Shown here piece after piece: positions 17,835 through 28,397 of a stretch of DNA of 63,706 bases. Position 1 is the stretch's first letter. Every line of letters starts with the position of its first letter. A program made the position numbers and the translations under genes. The notes beneath the pieces were generated by a model. The model did not search any database and was not told the DNA's origin. It saw only the letters and a program-made list of their open reading frames with translations. The stretch comes from Actinacidiphila alni. Lineage in GTDB: Bacteria > Actinomycetota > Actinomycetes > Streptomycetales > Streptomycetaceae. Location: NCBI RefSeq assembly GCF_900112845.1, contig NZ_FONG01000033.1, forward strand, positions 1-63,706. The letters run 5' to 3'.

Positions 17835-20800
17835 ATGCAGACCAAGCTGGACGAAGCCAAGGCCGAACTGCTGGAACGAGCAGCCAAGGTCGCTGAGAAC
17901 AGCCAGGCGGGGGGACTACCCGGCCACGGCCTCGGCCCAGAAGCGCTGACGGCGTTTCTCCGGGGTTACTACCTGCACAGCGCACCCGAGGACCTGAGCG
18001 GCCGTGATCCGGTCGACGTCTTCGGCGCGGCGGTATCGCACTACCGGCTGGCGGAGAACCGGCCCCAGGGCACGGCCAACGTCCGGGTGCACACCCCCAC
18101 GGTCGAGGAGAACGGCTGGCAGTCCAGCCACAGCATCGTCGAGGTCGTCACCGACGACATGCCCTTCCTCGTCGACTCGGTCACCAACGCGCTCACCCAG
18201 GCCAATCGGGCCATCCACGTCGTCTTCCACCCGCAGTTCCTGGTCCGCCGCGACGTGACCGGCAAGCTGCTGGAGGTCGTCGGCAACGGCTGCGGTCCCG
18301 AGGACGGCAGCCTCCCGCACGACGTGCTCGTCGAGTCGTGGATCCACGTCGAGATCGACCGCGAGACCGACCGCGCCGACCTCAAGGAGATCGGCGCCGA
18401 CCTGCGCCGGGTGCTGTCCGACGTGCGCGAGTCCGTCGAGGACTGGACGAAGATGCGCGAGGCCGCGCAGCGGATCGCCGAGGAGCTGACGGCGACCCCG
18501 CCGCCGCTGTCCGGGCAGGAGGTCGGCGAGGCCGTCGAGTTGCTGCGCTGGCTCAATGACGACCACTTCACCTTCCTCGGCTACCGCGAGTACGAACTGA
18601 TCGCCGAGACCGAGCCGGACGGCAGCACCGAGGACGTGCTGGCCGCCGTCCCCGGCACGGGCCTGGGCATCCTGCGCTCCGACCCGCTGCACCCCGGCGC
18701 CGACAGCACCCACCCGGGTCACCCCGGGCACCCCGGCTCGCCGTCCTTCAGCCGGCTGCCCGCCGACGCCCGCGCCAAGGCCCGCGAGCACAATCTGCTG
18801 ATCCTCACCAAGGCCAACAGCCGCTCCACGGTGCACCGTCCGTCGTATCTGGACTACGTCGGGGTGAAGAAGTTCGACGCCGAGGGCAATGTGGTCGGCG
18901 AGCGGCGCTTCCTCGGCCTGTTCTCGTCCGCCGCGTACACCGAGTCGATCCGCCGGGTGCCGGTGATCCGCCGCAAGGTCGAGGAGGTGCTCGACGGCGC
19001 CGGCTTCACCGCGCACAGCCACGACGGCCGCGACCTGCTGCAGATCCTGGAGACGTATCCGCGCGACGAGCTGTTCCAGACGCCCGCCGACGAGCTGCGG
19101 TCCATCGCCACGAGCGTGCTGTACCTCCAGGAGCGGCGCAAACTGCGGCTGTTCCTGCGGCAGGACGAGTACGGGCGCTACTACTCGGCGCTGGTCTATC
19201 TGCCGCGCGACCGCTACACCACGGCGGTACGGCTGCGGCTGACCAACATCCTCCAGGACGAACTGGGCGGCCACAGCGCCGACTTCACCGCCTGGAACAC
19301 CGAATCGGTGCTGTCCCGGCTGCACTTCGTGATCCGGGTCGAGCCGGGCGTGCCGCTGCCCGACCTCACCGACGCCGATGTGGAGCGGATCGAGAACCGG
19401 CTGTCGGACGCCACCCGTTCCTGGGCCGACGGCTTCGCCGAGGCGCTGACCGCCGAGTGCGGCGAGGAGCGCGCGGCCGAACTGCTGCGCTGCTACGGGC
19501 AGGCGTTCCCCGACGGCTACCGCGCCGACTTCGCGCCGCGCGTGGCCGTCGCCGACCTCCAGCACATCGACGGCCTGGGCGAGGACGACTTCACCCTCAG
19601 CCTGTACGAGCCGGTCGGCGGCGCCCCCGACGAGCGCCGCTTCAAGATCTACCGCACCGGCGCGCCCGTCTCGCTGTCCGCCGTGCTGCCGGTGCTCCAG
19701 CGGCTCGGCGTCGAGGTGGTCGACGAGCGGCCGTACGAGCTGCGCCGCGCCGACCAGTCCCGCGCCTGGGTCTACGACTTCGGGCTGCGGCTGGACAGCA
19801 GCCTCGGCGACCTCGGCGACGACGCCCGCGAGCGTTTCCAGGCCGCCTTCGCCGCCACCTGGACCGGGCAGGCGGAGAACGACGGCTTCAACTCCCTGGT
19901 GCTGCGCGCCGGTCTGGACTGGCGCGAGGCGATGGTGCTGCGTGCCTACGCCAAGTACCTGCGGCAGGCCGGGTCCACCTTCAGCCAGGACTACATGGAG
20001 GACACCCTCCGTACGAACGTCCACACCACCCGGCTGCTGGTCAATCTCTTCCAGGCCCGTTTCTCGCCCGACCACCAGCGGGCCGGCAGCGAGCTGACCG
20101 ACGGGCTGCTTGAGGAGCTGGACGGCGCCCTCGACCAGGTCGCCAGCCTGGACGAGGACCGCATCCTGCGGGCCTTCCTCACCCTCATCAAGGCGACGCT
20201 GCGCACCAATTACTTCCAGCGCGCCGAGAGCGGGCAGCCGCACGAATACCTGTCGATGAAGTTCGACCCGCAGGCGATCCCCGAACTGCCCGCGCCCCGC
20301 CCGGCGTACGAGATCTGGGTCTACTCGCCGCGCGTGGAGGGCGTGCACCTGCGCTTCGGCAAGGTCGCCCGCGGCGGCCTGCGCTGGTCCGACCGGCGCG
20401 AGGACTTCCGCACCGAGGTCCTCGGCCTGGTCAAGGCGCAGATGGTGAAGAACACCGTCATCGTGCCGGTCGGCGCCAAGGGCGGCTTCGTCGGCAAGCG
20501 GCTGCCGGACCCGGCCGTCGACCGGGACGCGTGGCTGGCCGAGGGCATCGCCTCCTACAAGACCTTCATCTCCGGGCTGCTCGACATCACCGACAATCTG
20601 GTCGGCGGCGAGGTCGTACCGCCCACCGATGTGGTGCGGCACGACGAGGACGACACCTATCTGGTGGTCGCCGCCGACAAGGGCACCGCGTCGTTCTCCG
20701 ACATCGCCAACGAGGTCGCCGTCTCCTACGGGTTCTGGCTCGGTGACGCCTTCGCCTCCGGCGGTTCGGTCGGCTACGACCACAAGAAGATGGCCATCAC

Positions 20801-22799
20801 CTCCAGCGGCGCCTGGGAGTCGGTGAAGCGGCACTTCCGCGAAATGGGCGTCAACACGCAGGAGGAGGACTTCACCGTCGTCGGCATCGGCGACATGTCC
20901 GGCGACGTGTTCGGCAACGGCATGCTGCTGTCGGAGCACATCCGGCTGGTCGCGGCCTTCGACCACCGGCACATCTTCCTCGACCCGAAGCCGGACGCGG
21001 CCACCTCCTACGCCGAACGGCGCCGGCTGTTCGAACTGCCGCGCAGCAGCTGGGCCGACTACGACGTCTCCCTGCTGTCGTCCGGCGGCGGGATCTTCCC
21101 GCGCACCGCGAAGGCGATCCCGCTCAACGCGCAGATCCGCAAGGCGCTCGGCATCGAGACGGCCACCGCGAAGATCACCCCAGCCGAGCTGATGAAGGCG
21201 ATCCTCCAGGCCCCGGTGGACCTGCTGTGGAACGGCGGCATCGGCACCTACGTCAAGGCGTCCACCGAGTCGCAGGCGGACGTCGGGGACAAGGCCAACG
21301 ACGCGATCCGCATCGACGGTTCGCAGTTGCGGGTCAAGGTCGTGGGCGAGGGCGGCAATCTGGGCTTCACCCAGCTCGGCCGGATCGAATTCGCCCTGCA
21401 CGGCGGCCCCGACGGGACCGGCGGCCGGATCAACTCCGACGCGATCGACAACAGCGCCGGTGTGGACGCCTCCGACCACGAGGTCAACATCAAGATCCTG
21501 CTCAACAGCGTCGTCGCCGAGGGCGACATGACCGTCAAGCAGCGCAACGCGCTGCTCGCGGAGATGACGCACGAGGTCGGCGACCTGGTGCTGCGCAACA
21601 ACTACGCGCAGAATGTGTCGCTCGCCAACAGCATGGCGCAGGCGCCCAGCCTGCTCCACGCCCACCAGCGGTTCATCCGCCGCCTGGTGCGCGACGGCCA
21701 CCTGGACCGGGCGCTGGAATTCCTGCCGTCGGACCGGCAGATCCGCGAACGGCTGGCGGCCGGGCAGGGCCTGACCCAGCCCGAGCTGGCGGTGATCCTC
21801 GCCTACGCCAAGATCACCACGGCCGAGGAACTGGTCCACACCGAACTGCCCGACGACCCGTATCTGCGCTCGCTGCTGCACGCGTACTTCCCCGTGCCGC
21901 TGCGGGAGCGGTTCGAGCGGCAGATCGACACGCACGCGCTGCACCGCGAGATCATCACCACCGTCCTGGTCAACGACACGGTCAACTCCGGCGGCACCAC
22001 CTTCCTGCACCGCTTCCGCGAGGAGATCGGCGCGACCACCGAGGAGATCGTGCGGGCGCACACCGCCGCGCGCGCCATCTTCGGCCTCGCCGGGATCTGG
22101 GACGCGGTGGAGTCGCTGGACAACGTGGTGGCGGCCGATGTGCAGACCCGGATCAGGCTGCACTCGCGGCGGCTGGTCGAGCGCGGCACCCGCTGGCTGC
22201 TCAACAACCGCATCCAGCCGCTGCAGATCGCCGAGACCATCGAGTTCTTCGGCGAGGGCGTCGCGGCGGTCTGGTCGCACCTGCCGAAGCTGCTGCGCGG
22301 CGCCGACGCCGACTGGTACGGGTCGCTGCACGACGAACTGACCGGCGCGGGAGTGCCGGAGGAGCTGGCCACCCGGGTCGCCGGCTTCTCCTCGGTCTTC
22401 CCGGCGCTGGACATCGTCGATGTCGCGGACCGCACCGGCAAGGAGCCACTGGACGTCGCCGAGGTCTACTTCGACCTCGCCGACCGGCTGTCGATCACCC
22501 AGCTGCTGGACCGGATCATCCTGCTGCCGCGCGCGGACCGCTGGCAGTCGATGGCCCGCGCGGCGATCCGCGAGGACCTCTTCGCGGCGCACGCGGCGCT
22601 CACCGCCGATGTGCTGACGGCCGGCGGCGAGGGCTCCAGCCCCGAGCAGCGCTACAAGGCGTGGGAGGAGCAGAACGCGGGCCTGATCGGCCGCGCCCGC
22701 ACCACCCTGGAGGAGATCCAGGGCGCGGAGGAGTTCGACCTGGCGAGCCTGTCGGTGGCGATGCGGACCTTCCGCACGCTGCTGCGCACGCACCGCTGA
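17835..22799 (+). CDS. gdhB: NAD-dependent glutamate dehydrogenase, 180-kDa type
   Basis: This 1654-residue protein is the large NAD-glutamate dehydrogenase first described in Streptomyces clavuligerus. It deaminates L-glutamate to 2-oxoglutarate and ammonia and works mainly in catabolism. The N-terminal half carries ACT-like regulatory regions; the catalytic half includes KVARGGLRWSDRREDF, VPVGAKGGFVGKRLPD, the VVAADKGTASFSDIAN segment, GIGDMSGDVFGNGML, and NGGIGTYVKAS with VVGEGGNLGFTQLGR of the dinucleotide-binding domain. The ATG at 17835 has GTCAGAGGA directly upstream. A His/Pro/Gly stretch (HPGADSTHPGHPGHPG, near residue 293) looks like a small local repeat expansion. It is transcribed alone. 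Confidence 0.96.
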   Translation: MQTKLDEAKAELLERAAKVAENSQAGGLPGHGLGPEALTAFLRGYYLHSAPEDLSGRDPVDVFGAAVSHYRLAENRPQGTANVRVHTPTVEENGWQSSHSIVEVVTDDMPFLVDSVTNALTQANRAIHVVFHPQFLVRRDVTGKLLEVVGNGCGPEDGSLPHDVLVESWIHVEIDRETDRADLKEIGADLRRVLSDVRESVEDWTKMREAAQRIAEELTATPPPLSGQEVGEAVELLRWLNDDHFTFLGYREYELIAETEPDGSTEDVLAAVPGTGLGILRSDPLHPGADSTHPGHPGHPGSPSFSRLPADARAKAREHNLLILTKANSRSTVHRPSYLDYVGVKKFDAEGNVVGERRFLGLFSSAAYTESIRRVPVIRRKVEEVLDGAGFTAHSHDGRDLLQILETYPRDELFQTPADELRSIATSVLYLQERRKLRLFLRQDEYGRYYSALVYLPRDRYTTAVRLRLTNILQDELGGHSADFTAWNTESVLSRLHFVIRVEPGVPLPDLTDADVERIENRLSDATRSWADGFAEALTAECGEERAAELLRCYGQAFPDGYRADFAPRVAVADLQHIDGLGEDDFTLSLYEPVGGAPDERRFKIYRTGAPVSLSAVLPVLQRLGVEVVDERPYELRRADQSRAWVYDFGLRLDSSLGDLGDDARERFQAAFAATWTGQAENDGFNSLVLRAGLDWREAMVLRAYAKYLRQAGSTFSQDYMEDTLRTNVHTTRLLVNLFQARFSPDHQRAGSELTDGLLEELDGALDQVASLDEDRILRAFLTLIKATLRTNYFQRAESGQPHEYLSMKFDPQAIPELPAPRPAYEIWVYSPRVEGVHLRFGKVARGGLRWSDRREDFRTEVLGLVKAQMVKNTVIVPVGAKGGFVGKRLPDPAVDRDAWLAEGIASYKTFISGLLDITDNLVGGEVVPPTDVVRHDEDDTYLVVAADKGTASFSDIANEVAVSYGFWLGDAFASGGSVGYDHKKMAITSSGAWESVKRHFREMGVNTQEEDFTVVGIGDMSGDVFGNGMLLSEHIRLVAAFDHRHIFLDPKPDAATSYAERRRLFELPRSSWADYDVSLLSSGGGIFPRTAKAIPLNAQIRKALGIETATAKITPAELMKAILQAPVDLLWNGGIGTYVKASTESQADVGDKANDAIRIDGSQLRVKVVGEGGNLGFTQLGRIEFALHGGPDGTGGRINSDAIDNSAGVDASDHEVNIKILLNSVVAEGDMTVKQRNALLAEMTHEVGDLVLRNNYAQNVSLANSMAQAPSLLHAHQRFIRRLVRDGHLDRALEFLPSDRQIRERLAAGQGLTQPELAVILAYAKITTAEELVHTELPDDPYLRSLLHAYFPVPLRERFERQIDTHALHREIITTVLVNDTVNSGGTTFLHRFREEIGATTEEIVRAHTAARAIFGLAGIWDAVESLDNVVAADVQTRIRLHSRRLVERGTRWLLNNRIQPLQIAETIEFFGEGVAAVWSHLPKLLRGADADWYGSLHDELTGAGVPEELATRVAGFSSVFPALDIVDVADRTGKEPLDVAEVYFDLADRLSITQLLDRIILLPRADRWQSMARAAIREDLFAAHAALTADVLTAGGEGSSPEQRYKAWEEQNAGLIGRARTTLEEIQGAEEFDLASLSVAMRTFRTLLRTHR

Positions 22800-22812
22800 C
22801 GTCCCTCGGCGG

Positions 22813-22848
22813 GGGGCGGCACTTCGCGTCCGCGCGGAGCGCCGCCCC
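22813..22848. terminator. Hairpin between gdhB and the convergent membrane gene
   Basis: GGGGCGGC (22813-22820) pairs exactly with GCCGCCCC (22841-22848). It is placed to end transcription from both sides. A CGTCACGGAGC direct repeat follows at about 22856 and 22871. Confidence 0.6.
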
Positions 22849-22886
22849 TCACCACGTCACGGAGCACCGCGTCACGGAGCGCCGAC

Positions 22887-24476
22887 TTACGGCGCCGCGA
22901 GCCGCACCAGCCGCTCGCCCGTCACCGGCCCGGTCGCGACCAGCTCACCGCGGTACGGCACCTGCTGGTTCTTCGACAGCAGCAACCAGCCCGCCCCGTA
23001 CCGCCGTTGGATCGCGTCCCGGGTCGCGGCCGGCGTCCCCGGCTTCAGATACGTGCTGACCGCCGCTTCCCTGCGGGCACGTTCGGCGGCGGGCGTGGAG
23101 GGGTCGGGCCAGGTGGGGGCGACGAGGTAGACGCCGTAGGCGGGCAGCACATGGGTGGCGACATAGCCGTCGGCGATGACGACCGCGTCGCCCGGCATCC
23201 GGCCCGCGGCCCAGCCGTATCCCGGCCAGCGCTCCGGGTGGTCCACGGTCAGCGGCAGCAGCCGCTGCGGTACGACCGAGCCGATCTGCGCGATCAGCCC
23301 GAAGCACAGCGCGACCGCCGCCAGCGGCGCGAGCACCGCGCGCGCCCTGGTCCAGGGCGGGATCTCGGCCAGTTCCACCGCCAGCGCGAACTGCGGCGGC
23401 ACCAGCAGCAGCGCGAAGACCCGGCCGTAGGTGTAGTGCCCGCTCACCCAGCCGTAGGCGGCGATCAGGCAGAAGGCGGCGAACATCAGCAGCAGCGGGT
23501 CGCGCACCCCGCCGCGCCGTGCCCGCCACACCAGCGGCGGCAGACCGACGAGCGCCAGCCCGTACCACTGCCAGGGGTGGATGTAGAGCCGTTTGTGCAC
23601 CCAGTCGACGGTGGTGTCACCGGCCAGCGAGAACACGTCGTAGTACGGCCACACCAGCGCGACCAGCAGGGCGGCCGCACCCGCGAGCAGCCAGCGCGCC
23701 ACCACCCGCCGCGACCAGCCGCGCTGACGTGCCGTCAGGATCGCGCAGGCGCCGACGACCGCGCCCAGCGCGGTGATCGGGTGGATCAGCAGCACCAGTC
23801 CGCAGCCGGCGCCGAGCAGCGCGTATCCGGGCCAGGAGCGGCTGCCGCGGCGCGCCAGCCGGTCGGTCAGCGCCCACAGGTGGAAGGTCACCCCGACGGC
23901 GAAGGCACTCGGGTAGCAGACACCGCGGGTCAGCGACCAGACCCCGCAGAAGCCGCTCCACTCCTTGCCCTCCGGGCCCCACAGCAGCGTGAACGCCAGC
24001 AGCGCGTAGACCGGCGCCATCCTGCGGGCGCTGAGCGTGCGCGCGTACGCGCCGACGCCGGTGACCAGCACCGCCAGATTCACCGGGCCGCACCAGCGCA
24101 CCACCTCGCGCCCGGCCGCGCCGGTCGCCCGCGCCAGCAGGCCGAGCGCCACGATGTACGGCGAGAAGTACGGGCTGCCGGTGCCGGGCAGGTCGAGCAG
24201 CGGGTTGGCCGGGTGCCGCCAGTCGGCCTTGACCCGCTCCACGGCGGAGGCGTGCTGTCCGAAGTCCGAGGCGATCGGCACCCGCCAGGCCGTCGCCGCG
24301 ACCACCAGCCAGAAGAGGGTGCCGACGACGGCGTACGGCGTCACCCGCCAGGCACGCACCCGGGCGGCGAGCCGGGAGGCCGGCGAGGGCCGCGGTCCGG
24401 TGGCGGCGGCCGCGCCGTCCGTGCCGCCGCCCGGCTCGTCGCCCGCGGCGACCTCGCCCGTCGTCAGCGACGGCAC
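22887..24476 (-). CDS. Polytopic membrane protein, GT-C-like
   Basis: This 529-residue protein has a disordered N-terminus, then about 10-11 hydrophobic segments starting at about residue 48 (TPYAVVGTLFWLVVAATAW), and a soluble C-terminal segment of about 110 residues. The first loop after TM1 contains DFGQHASAVERVKADWRHPANPLLD, a charged loop with an Asp/His pair like those of GT-C glycosyltransferases, which take sugars from lipid carriers on the outer face of the membrane. No family match can be proven by eye. Its position directly downstream of a teichoic-acid-type transferase on the same strand (89-base gap) suggests a role in surface glycan assembly. It may also be an uncharacterised membrane protein. 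Confidence 0.75.
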   Translation of the reverse strand: MPSLTTGEVAAGDEPGGGTDGAAAATGPRPSPASRLAARVRAWRVTPYAVVGTLFWLVVAATAWRVPIASDFGQHASAVERVKADWRHPANPLLDLPGTGSPYFSPYIVALGLLARATGAAGREVVRWCGPVNLAVLVTGVGAYARTLSARRMAPVYALLAFTLLWGPEGKEWSGFCGVWSLTRGVCYPSAFAVGVTFHLWALTDRLARRGSRSWPGYALLGAGCGLVLLIHPITALGAVVGACAILTARQRGWSRRVVARWLLAGAAALLVALVWPYYDVFSLAGDTTVDWVHKRLYIHPWQWYGLALVGLPPLVWRARRGGVRDPLLLMFAAFCLIAAYGWVSGHYTYGRVFALLLVPPQFALAVELAEIPPWTRARAVLAPLAAVALCFGLIAQIGSVVPQRLLPLTVDHPERWPGYGWAAGRMPGDAVVIADGYVATHVLPAYGVYLVAPTWPDPSTPAAERARREAAVSTYLKPGTPAATRDAIQRRYGAGWLLLSKNQQVPYRGELVATGPVTGERLVRLAAP

Positions 24477-24565
24477 GCCGCCTCCCGGGGACGGAGGGCC
24501 GCCCGGGCCGCTCGGGTCGCTTCGTGTGGGGTCACGGCACTCTCCAAGGTCGGGCGGCGGTCCGG

Positions 24566-27500
24566 TCAGCGTGTCAGCGTGCCAGGGCCTCGGCGCAGCA
24601 TCAGGTCCGCCACGCGGGCGGCGGCGCCACCGTCGTCCAGGTGGCAGAAGGCGGCGCGGAAGGCCGCGTAGGCGTCGGCGTGGCCCGCGACGGCCGCCGC
24701 CGGGTCGCGCAGCGCGTCGGTCAGCTCCCGTGTCGTGCGCAGCAGCGGGCCCGGCGCCCGCTCCTCGTAGTCGTAGGTGAAGCCGCGCAGCGTGTCGCGG
24801 TAGTGCGCCAGATCGGGCGTGAACAGCAGGACGGGGCGGCCGGTGACGGCGAAGTCGACGAGCACCGAGGAGTAGTCGGTGACCAGGACGTCCGCTGCGA
24901 GCAGCAGCTCCGCCAGGTCCGGGTGGCCGGAGACGTCACGGACGAAGCCCCTGCCGCCGGGCGCGGCCGGTACCGAGTCCGCGACCAGCGGGTGCGCGCG
25001 GACCAGCAGCACATGGCTGCCGGACAGCTCCGCCGCCAGCGCCGGCAGGTCGACAGGCAGGTGCAGCCGGGCGTGCCCGGCGTCGTACGCCTCGTCGTCG
25101 CGGATCGTCGGCGCGTACAGCACGACGGTGCGGCCCGCGGGCAGGCCGAGCCGTTCGCGCACCTCCTCGCGGATCTTGTCCCGGTCCTCGCCGCTGAGCA
25201 GGTCGGTACGGGGCAGGCCGGTCTCGGCGATCTCGCCGTCGTGGCCGAGGGCGCGGCGCAGCACCGGGGTGCTCTGCGCGTCGGGGGAGAGCAGCAGGCT
25301 CCACTGGTGGCCGGGGCGCGGCTGCGGCCACATATGGACGAGGTCCGCGCACAAGGTGCCCGCCAGGTCCTGGCCGATCCGCTTGAGCGGCGTGCCGTGC
25401 CAGGTCTGCACCACCTGCTGGCCGTCGCGGCGCCGGAACCACGCGGGCAGGTGGGTGTTGGTCACCACATGGCGGCTGCGGGCCAGCGCCTCGTACCAGG
25501 CGTCGCTGCCGTGCAGCACCGGGCGGGCGGTCGCGGGCACCGCCACCGAGCGGTCGCGCACCACCCACACATGGTCGAACGGCACGCCCCTGCGCACCAG
25601 TTCGTCGTGGACCGCGCGCGGCGAGTCCGCGCAGTCGTGGCCGTCGAAGCTGCTGTACAGCACGGTGTCCGTCAACGGCCGCCGCAGCAGCACCGGATAG
25701 CGCCGCTCGCGCAGCATCCGCTGCCGGTACGGCCCCCGGTCGCCCTCCGGCACCGGTGAGCCCGCCAGGACGAAGAGGTGGTCGTGGAACCTGCGGTTCA
25801 CGGTCACCGGCCGTGCGCCCTCCTCGACGGGCACCCGCAGCGGCAGTTCGTCCATCGCCTCCCGCGCGATCCGTACCGGGTCGCTGTGCTCGGCGGAGGT
25901 CCGCACATGCAGATACCAGCGCCCCGCGTGCGGCAGCGCGCCCACGTCGAGCGCGGCGCTGAACCGCCGGACGGCGCCGGTGGCCCCGGCCGCCGGGTCC
26001 GCCGGGCGCTCCACCGTGAGGTCGGTGCCGATCTCGGTGGCGTACGTGCCGTGCCGCAGGACGAGGCGCGCGTCGGGCGGGGTGGCGGCGGGGAGGTCGC
26101 CGGTGACCAGGAGATGGCCGTTGGTGGCGCGGGAGAGGTGGGTGGCCAGCGGCTGCGGCGTACGGTCGCGCAGCAGCAGATGGCCGGCGGCGCTGGCGTC
26201 CAGGACCAGCTCGCGGTGGGCGCCGTCGAGCAGGGGATCGGGGCCGAGGTCGTAACGGCCCTGGGGGAGCGGGCGGTCGACGGAGATCCTGGCGGTGCCG
26301 CCGTCGGCGAAGAGCGCCTCGACCGACCAGGTCGCGGCCGTCTCGGGCGCGACCTCCTTGGGCAGCCCGTCCAACGTCGGCCGCGCGGCGGCCAGTCGGT
26401 CCAGCGGCAGCCGCGCCGTGAGCGTCCGGAAGCCGCCGGACGCGGTGTCCGCGCCGGTCAGCGGGCAGTCCACGACGGCGCCCGTGGCCTGCTGCCCGGC
26501 CCGCAGCGCGACCGGTGGTTTGCCGTCGCGGGTGGCGATCTCCAGCAGTACGGCGTCGTCGCCGTCCGCCCGGTGGCCGGTCACCCGGCGCGTGATCGGT
26601 TCGACGGACAGATGGAGCCGCCCGTCCTTGTACCAGGGCACCAGCCGGGTGTCGTCGTCCAGCGCGAAGGGCACCGGCGAGGACCCGGCGCCGGCCTCGT
26701 CGGCGCGCAGCGCCGCCGGGCGGACGACCGAGCCGGCCGACACGACGACGCCGAGCCGCCACTGCGCCGTCTTCCAACTCCCGTTCGTCCGCAGCCGCTT
26801 GGGGTCCACGGTGATCTCGAAGCCGGACCAGTCGTAGGAGTGCCGCTCCTGCGGCCCCGTGGCGGTCACCTCGGGCGCGCGCACCGTCCGTACCGGCAGC
26901 AGCAGTTTGCGGCGCCCGGACATCAGCACGGCCGTCTTGAGCGAGGTGCGGTGCGCGCGGGCGTCGACATTACGGACGTACGCGTGGCCGCTGAGGATCA
27001 ACTTCCCGTCCCGCCAGTGGAGTTCGCTCAGCCGCGCGACGACCGGCAGGTCCTTGGCGTCGACCGCCGTCACCGCGCGGGGCAGCGGCACCGGCGAGCC
27101 GTCCCGCCGTACGACCGCCGCCCGCTTGCGCAGCGGCGGCCCGGCGACGTCGAACACCGTGCGCCCGCCGTGCCGTTCGTGCGCCAGCACCTCCAGCAGG
27201 TCCTCCATCCTGCCCTGCCGGATCAGCTCCCAGCGGATCCGCAGCTCCACCGGCAGCGCGGGGAAGAGCGTCGGGTCGACCCGGCTCAGATAGTCGCGGA
27301 CCCGGTCCAGGAACACCTCGTGGTACTCGGGCCCGGCCATCGGCAGCGCCTCGATGAAGTACAGCAGGTCGTCGGTGAGCACCGACTTGTCGTAGTCCCG
27401 TTTGTGCGCGCTCCAGCGGGTGTTGGCCGGGTCGGCGAGGAAGCGGCTGACGCCGTCCACGGCCGCGATCCGGTCCCGCACACCCTTGACGTCGGTACGG

Positions 27501-28153
27501 CGCCGGGTGATCGAGCCCTCGCGGATCCGCCAGTAGTAGACGTGCTCGTGCAGGACGTCCACGGCGTCGGCGAGGAAGTGCGCCGGGATCGTCAGCGGGG
27601 TGTCCTCGTAGAGCACGCCCTCGGGGAAGGCGAGGGTGTGCTTGTCCCAGAAGGTGCGGCGGAAGACCTTGTTCCAGGCGACCCGGTCGGACAGCAGCCC
27701 CAGGTCACGGGTGATGTGGGTGCGCTCGACGGTCTTGTTCATGCCGCGGTGCTGCCACGCCTGGCCGCGGCCCTGCGCGGTGAGCCGCCACACATTGCCG
27801 GTGGCGAAGTCCGACCCGGACCGGTCGAGCAGACCGACCAGCTTCTCGTACGCGCGCGGCGGCAGGACGTCGTCGCTGTCGACGAAGGTCAGGTACGAGG
27901 TGCCCGGATCGGCGTTGCGGGCACCGGTGTTGCGGGCGTGGCCGAGGCCGCCGTTGGGCTGCCGGACCAGCCGGAAGCGCGGGTCGCGGTCGGCGAACGC
28001 CTGGGCGAGATCGGGGCCCGCGTCCGTCGAGCCGTCGTCGACCATGACCACGTCGAGGTCGGTGAAGGTCTGCGCCGCGATCGACCGCAGGCACTCCTCC
28101 AGATACTGCTCGACGTTGTAGACGGGGACGACGACGGTGAGGCGGGGATTCAT
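24566..28153 (-). CDS. Bifunctional GT2 glycosyltransferase / CDP-glycerol glycerophosphotransferase (1195 aa)
   Basis: This large enzyme probably builds a teichoic-acid-like wall polymer at the inner face of the membrane. The N-terminal GT2 domain has TVVVPVYNVEQYLEECL, MVDDGSTD and the DXD-like FVDSDDVLPP. Residues of about 370-800 are beta-rich, with no catalytic motifs, and resemble substrate or carrier-binding linker domains. The C-terminal domain (about 840-1190) has CDP-glycerol glycerophosphotransferase landmarks: QTWHGTPLKRIG, VVLYAPTIRDDE, LLVRAHP, DVLVTDYSSVLVDFA and RPVLLFTPD. The start is the ATG at 28153, where the GT2 fold begins; upstream in-frame sequence is low-complexity. 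It is divergent from the next, related gene and much longer than its two relatives nearby because of the central insert. Confidence 0.9.
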   Translation of the reverse strand: MNPRLTVVVPVYNVEQYLEECLRSIAAQTFTDLDVVMVDDGSTDAGPDLAQAFADRDPRFRLVRQPNGGLGHARNTGARNADPGTSYLTFVDSDDVLPPRAYEKLVGLLDRSGSDFATGNVWRLTAQGRGQAWQHRGMNKTVERTHITRDLGLLSDRVAWNKVFRRTFWDKHTLAFPEGVLYEDTPLTIPAHFLADAVDVLHEHVYYWRIREGSITRRRTDVKGVRDRIAAVDGVSRFLADPANTRWSAHKRDYDKSVLTDDLLYFIEALPMAGPEYHEVFLDRVRDYLSRVDPTLFPALPVELRIRWELIRQGRMEDLLEVLAHERHGGRTVFDVAGPPLRKRAAVVRRDGSPVPLPRAVTAVDAKDLPVVARLSELHWRDGKLILSGHAYVRNVDARAHRTSLKTAVLMSGRRKLLLPVRTVRAPEVTATGPQERHSYDWSGFEITVDPKRLRTNGSWKTAQWRLGVVVSAGSVVRPAALRADEAGAGSSPVPFALDDDTRLVPWYKDGRLHLSVEPITRRVTGHRADGDDAVLLEIATRDGKPPVALRAGQQATGAVVDCPLTGADTASGGFRTLTARLPLDRLAAARPTLDGLPKEVAPETAATWSVEALFADGGTARISVDRPLPQGRYDLGPDPLLDGAHRELVLDASAAGHLLLRDRTPQPLATHLSRATNGHLLVTGDLPAATPPDARLVLRHGTYATEIGTDLTVERPADPAAGATGAVRRFSAALDVGALPHAGRWYLHVRTSAEHSDPVRIAREAMDELPLRVPVEEGARPVTVNRRFHDHLFVLAGSPVPEGDRGPYRQRMLRERRYPVLLRRPLTDTVLYSSFDGHDCADSPRAVHDELVRRGVPFDHVWVVRDRSVAVPATARPVLHGSDAWYEALARSRHVVTNTHLPAWFRRRDGQQVVQTWHGTPLKRIGQDLAGTLCADLVHMWPQPRPGHQWSLLLSPDAQSTPVLRRALGHDGEIAETGLPRTDLLSGEDRDKIREEVRERLGLPAGRTVVLYAPTIRDDEAYDAGHARLHLPVDLPALAAELSGSHVLLVRAHPLVADSVPAAPGGRGFVRDVSGHPDLAELLLAADVLVTDYSSVLVDFAVTGRPVLLFTPDLAHYRDTLRGFTYDYEERAPGPLLRTTRELTDALRDPAAAVAGHADAYAAFRAAFCHLDDGGAAARVADLMLRRGPGTLTR

Positions 28154-28397
28154 GGCGGTGTGCGGTCCTTCCGGGGGGCGGTCCGGGGCGGTCCGGGACG
28201 GCGGCGGCAGGCGGCGCGGGAGGCAGACGGATGCCGTTCCTTCAACTCGCCGCGCGTCCGTCCGGTCACTGCGCGTGAGCCGAATGGGGGAAACGCGGCG
28301 GCGGCGCACAGATCGACAGAGGGTGGCGGTGTGATTACGCTCGGAGAAAACCACTTACCGACCCGTACCGGTACGCCCCGATATGTCCAGGATGGTC

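Noticed and set aside
17916..22793. A 1625-codon open frame antisense to gdhB, and similarly long open frames opposite secA, the FHA-FtsK gene and the transferases
   Set aside because: High third-position GC suppresses stops in the antisense frames of Streptomyces genes. The translations are His/Arg/Val-rich and low in complexity, with no fold signals.
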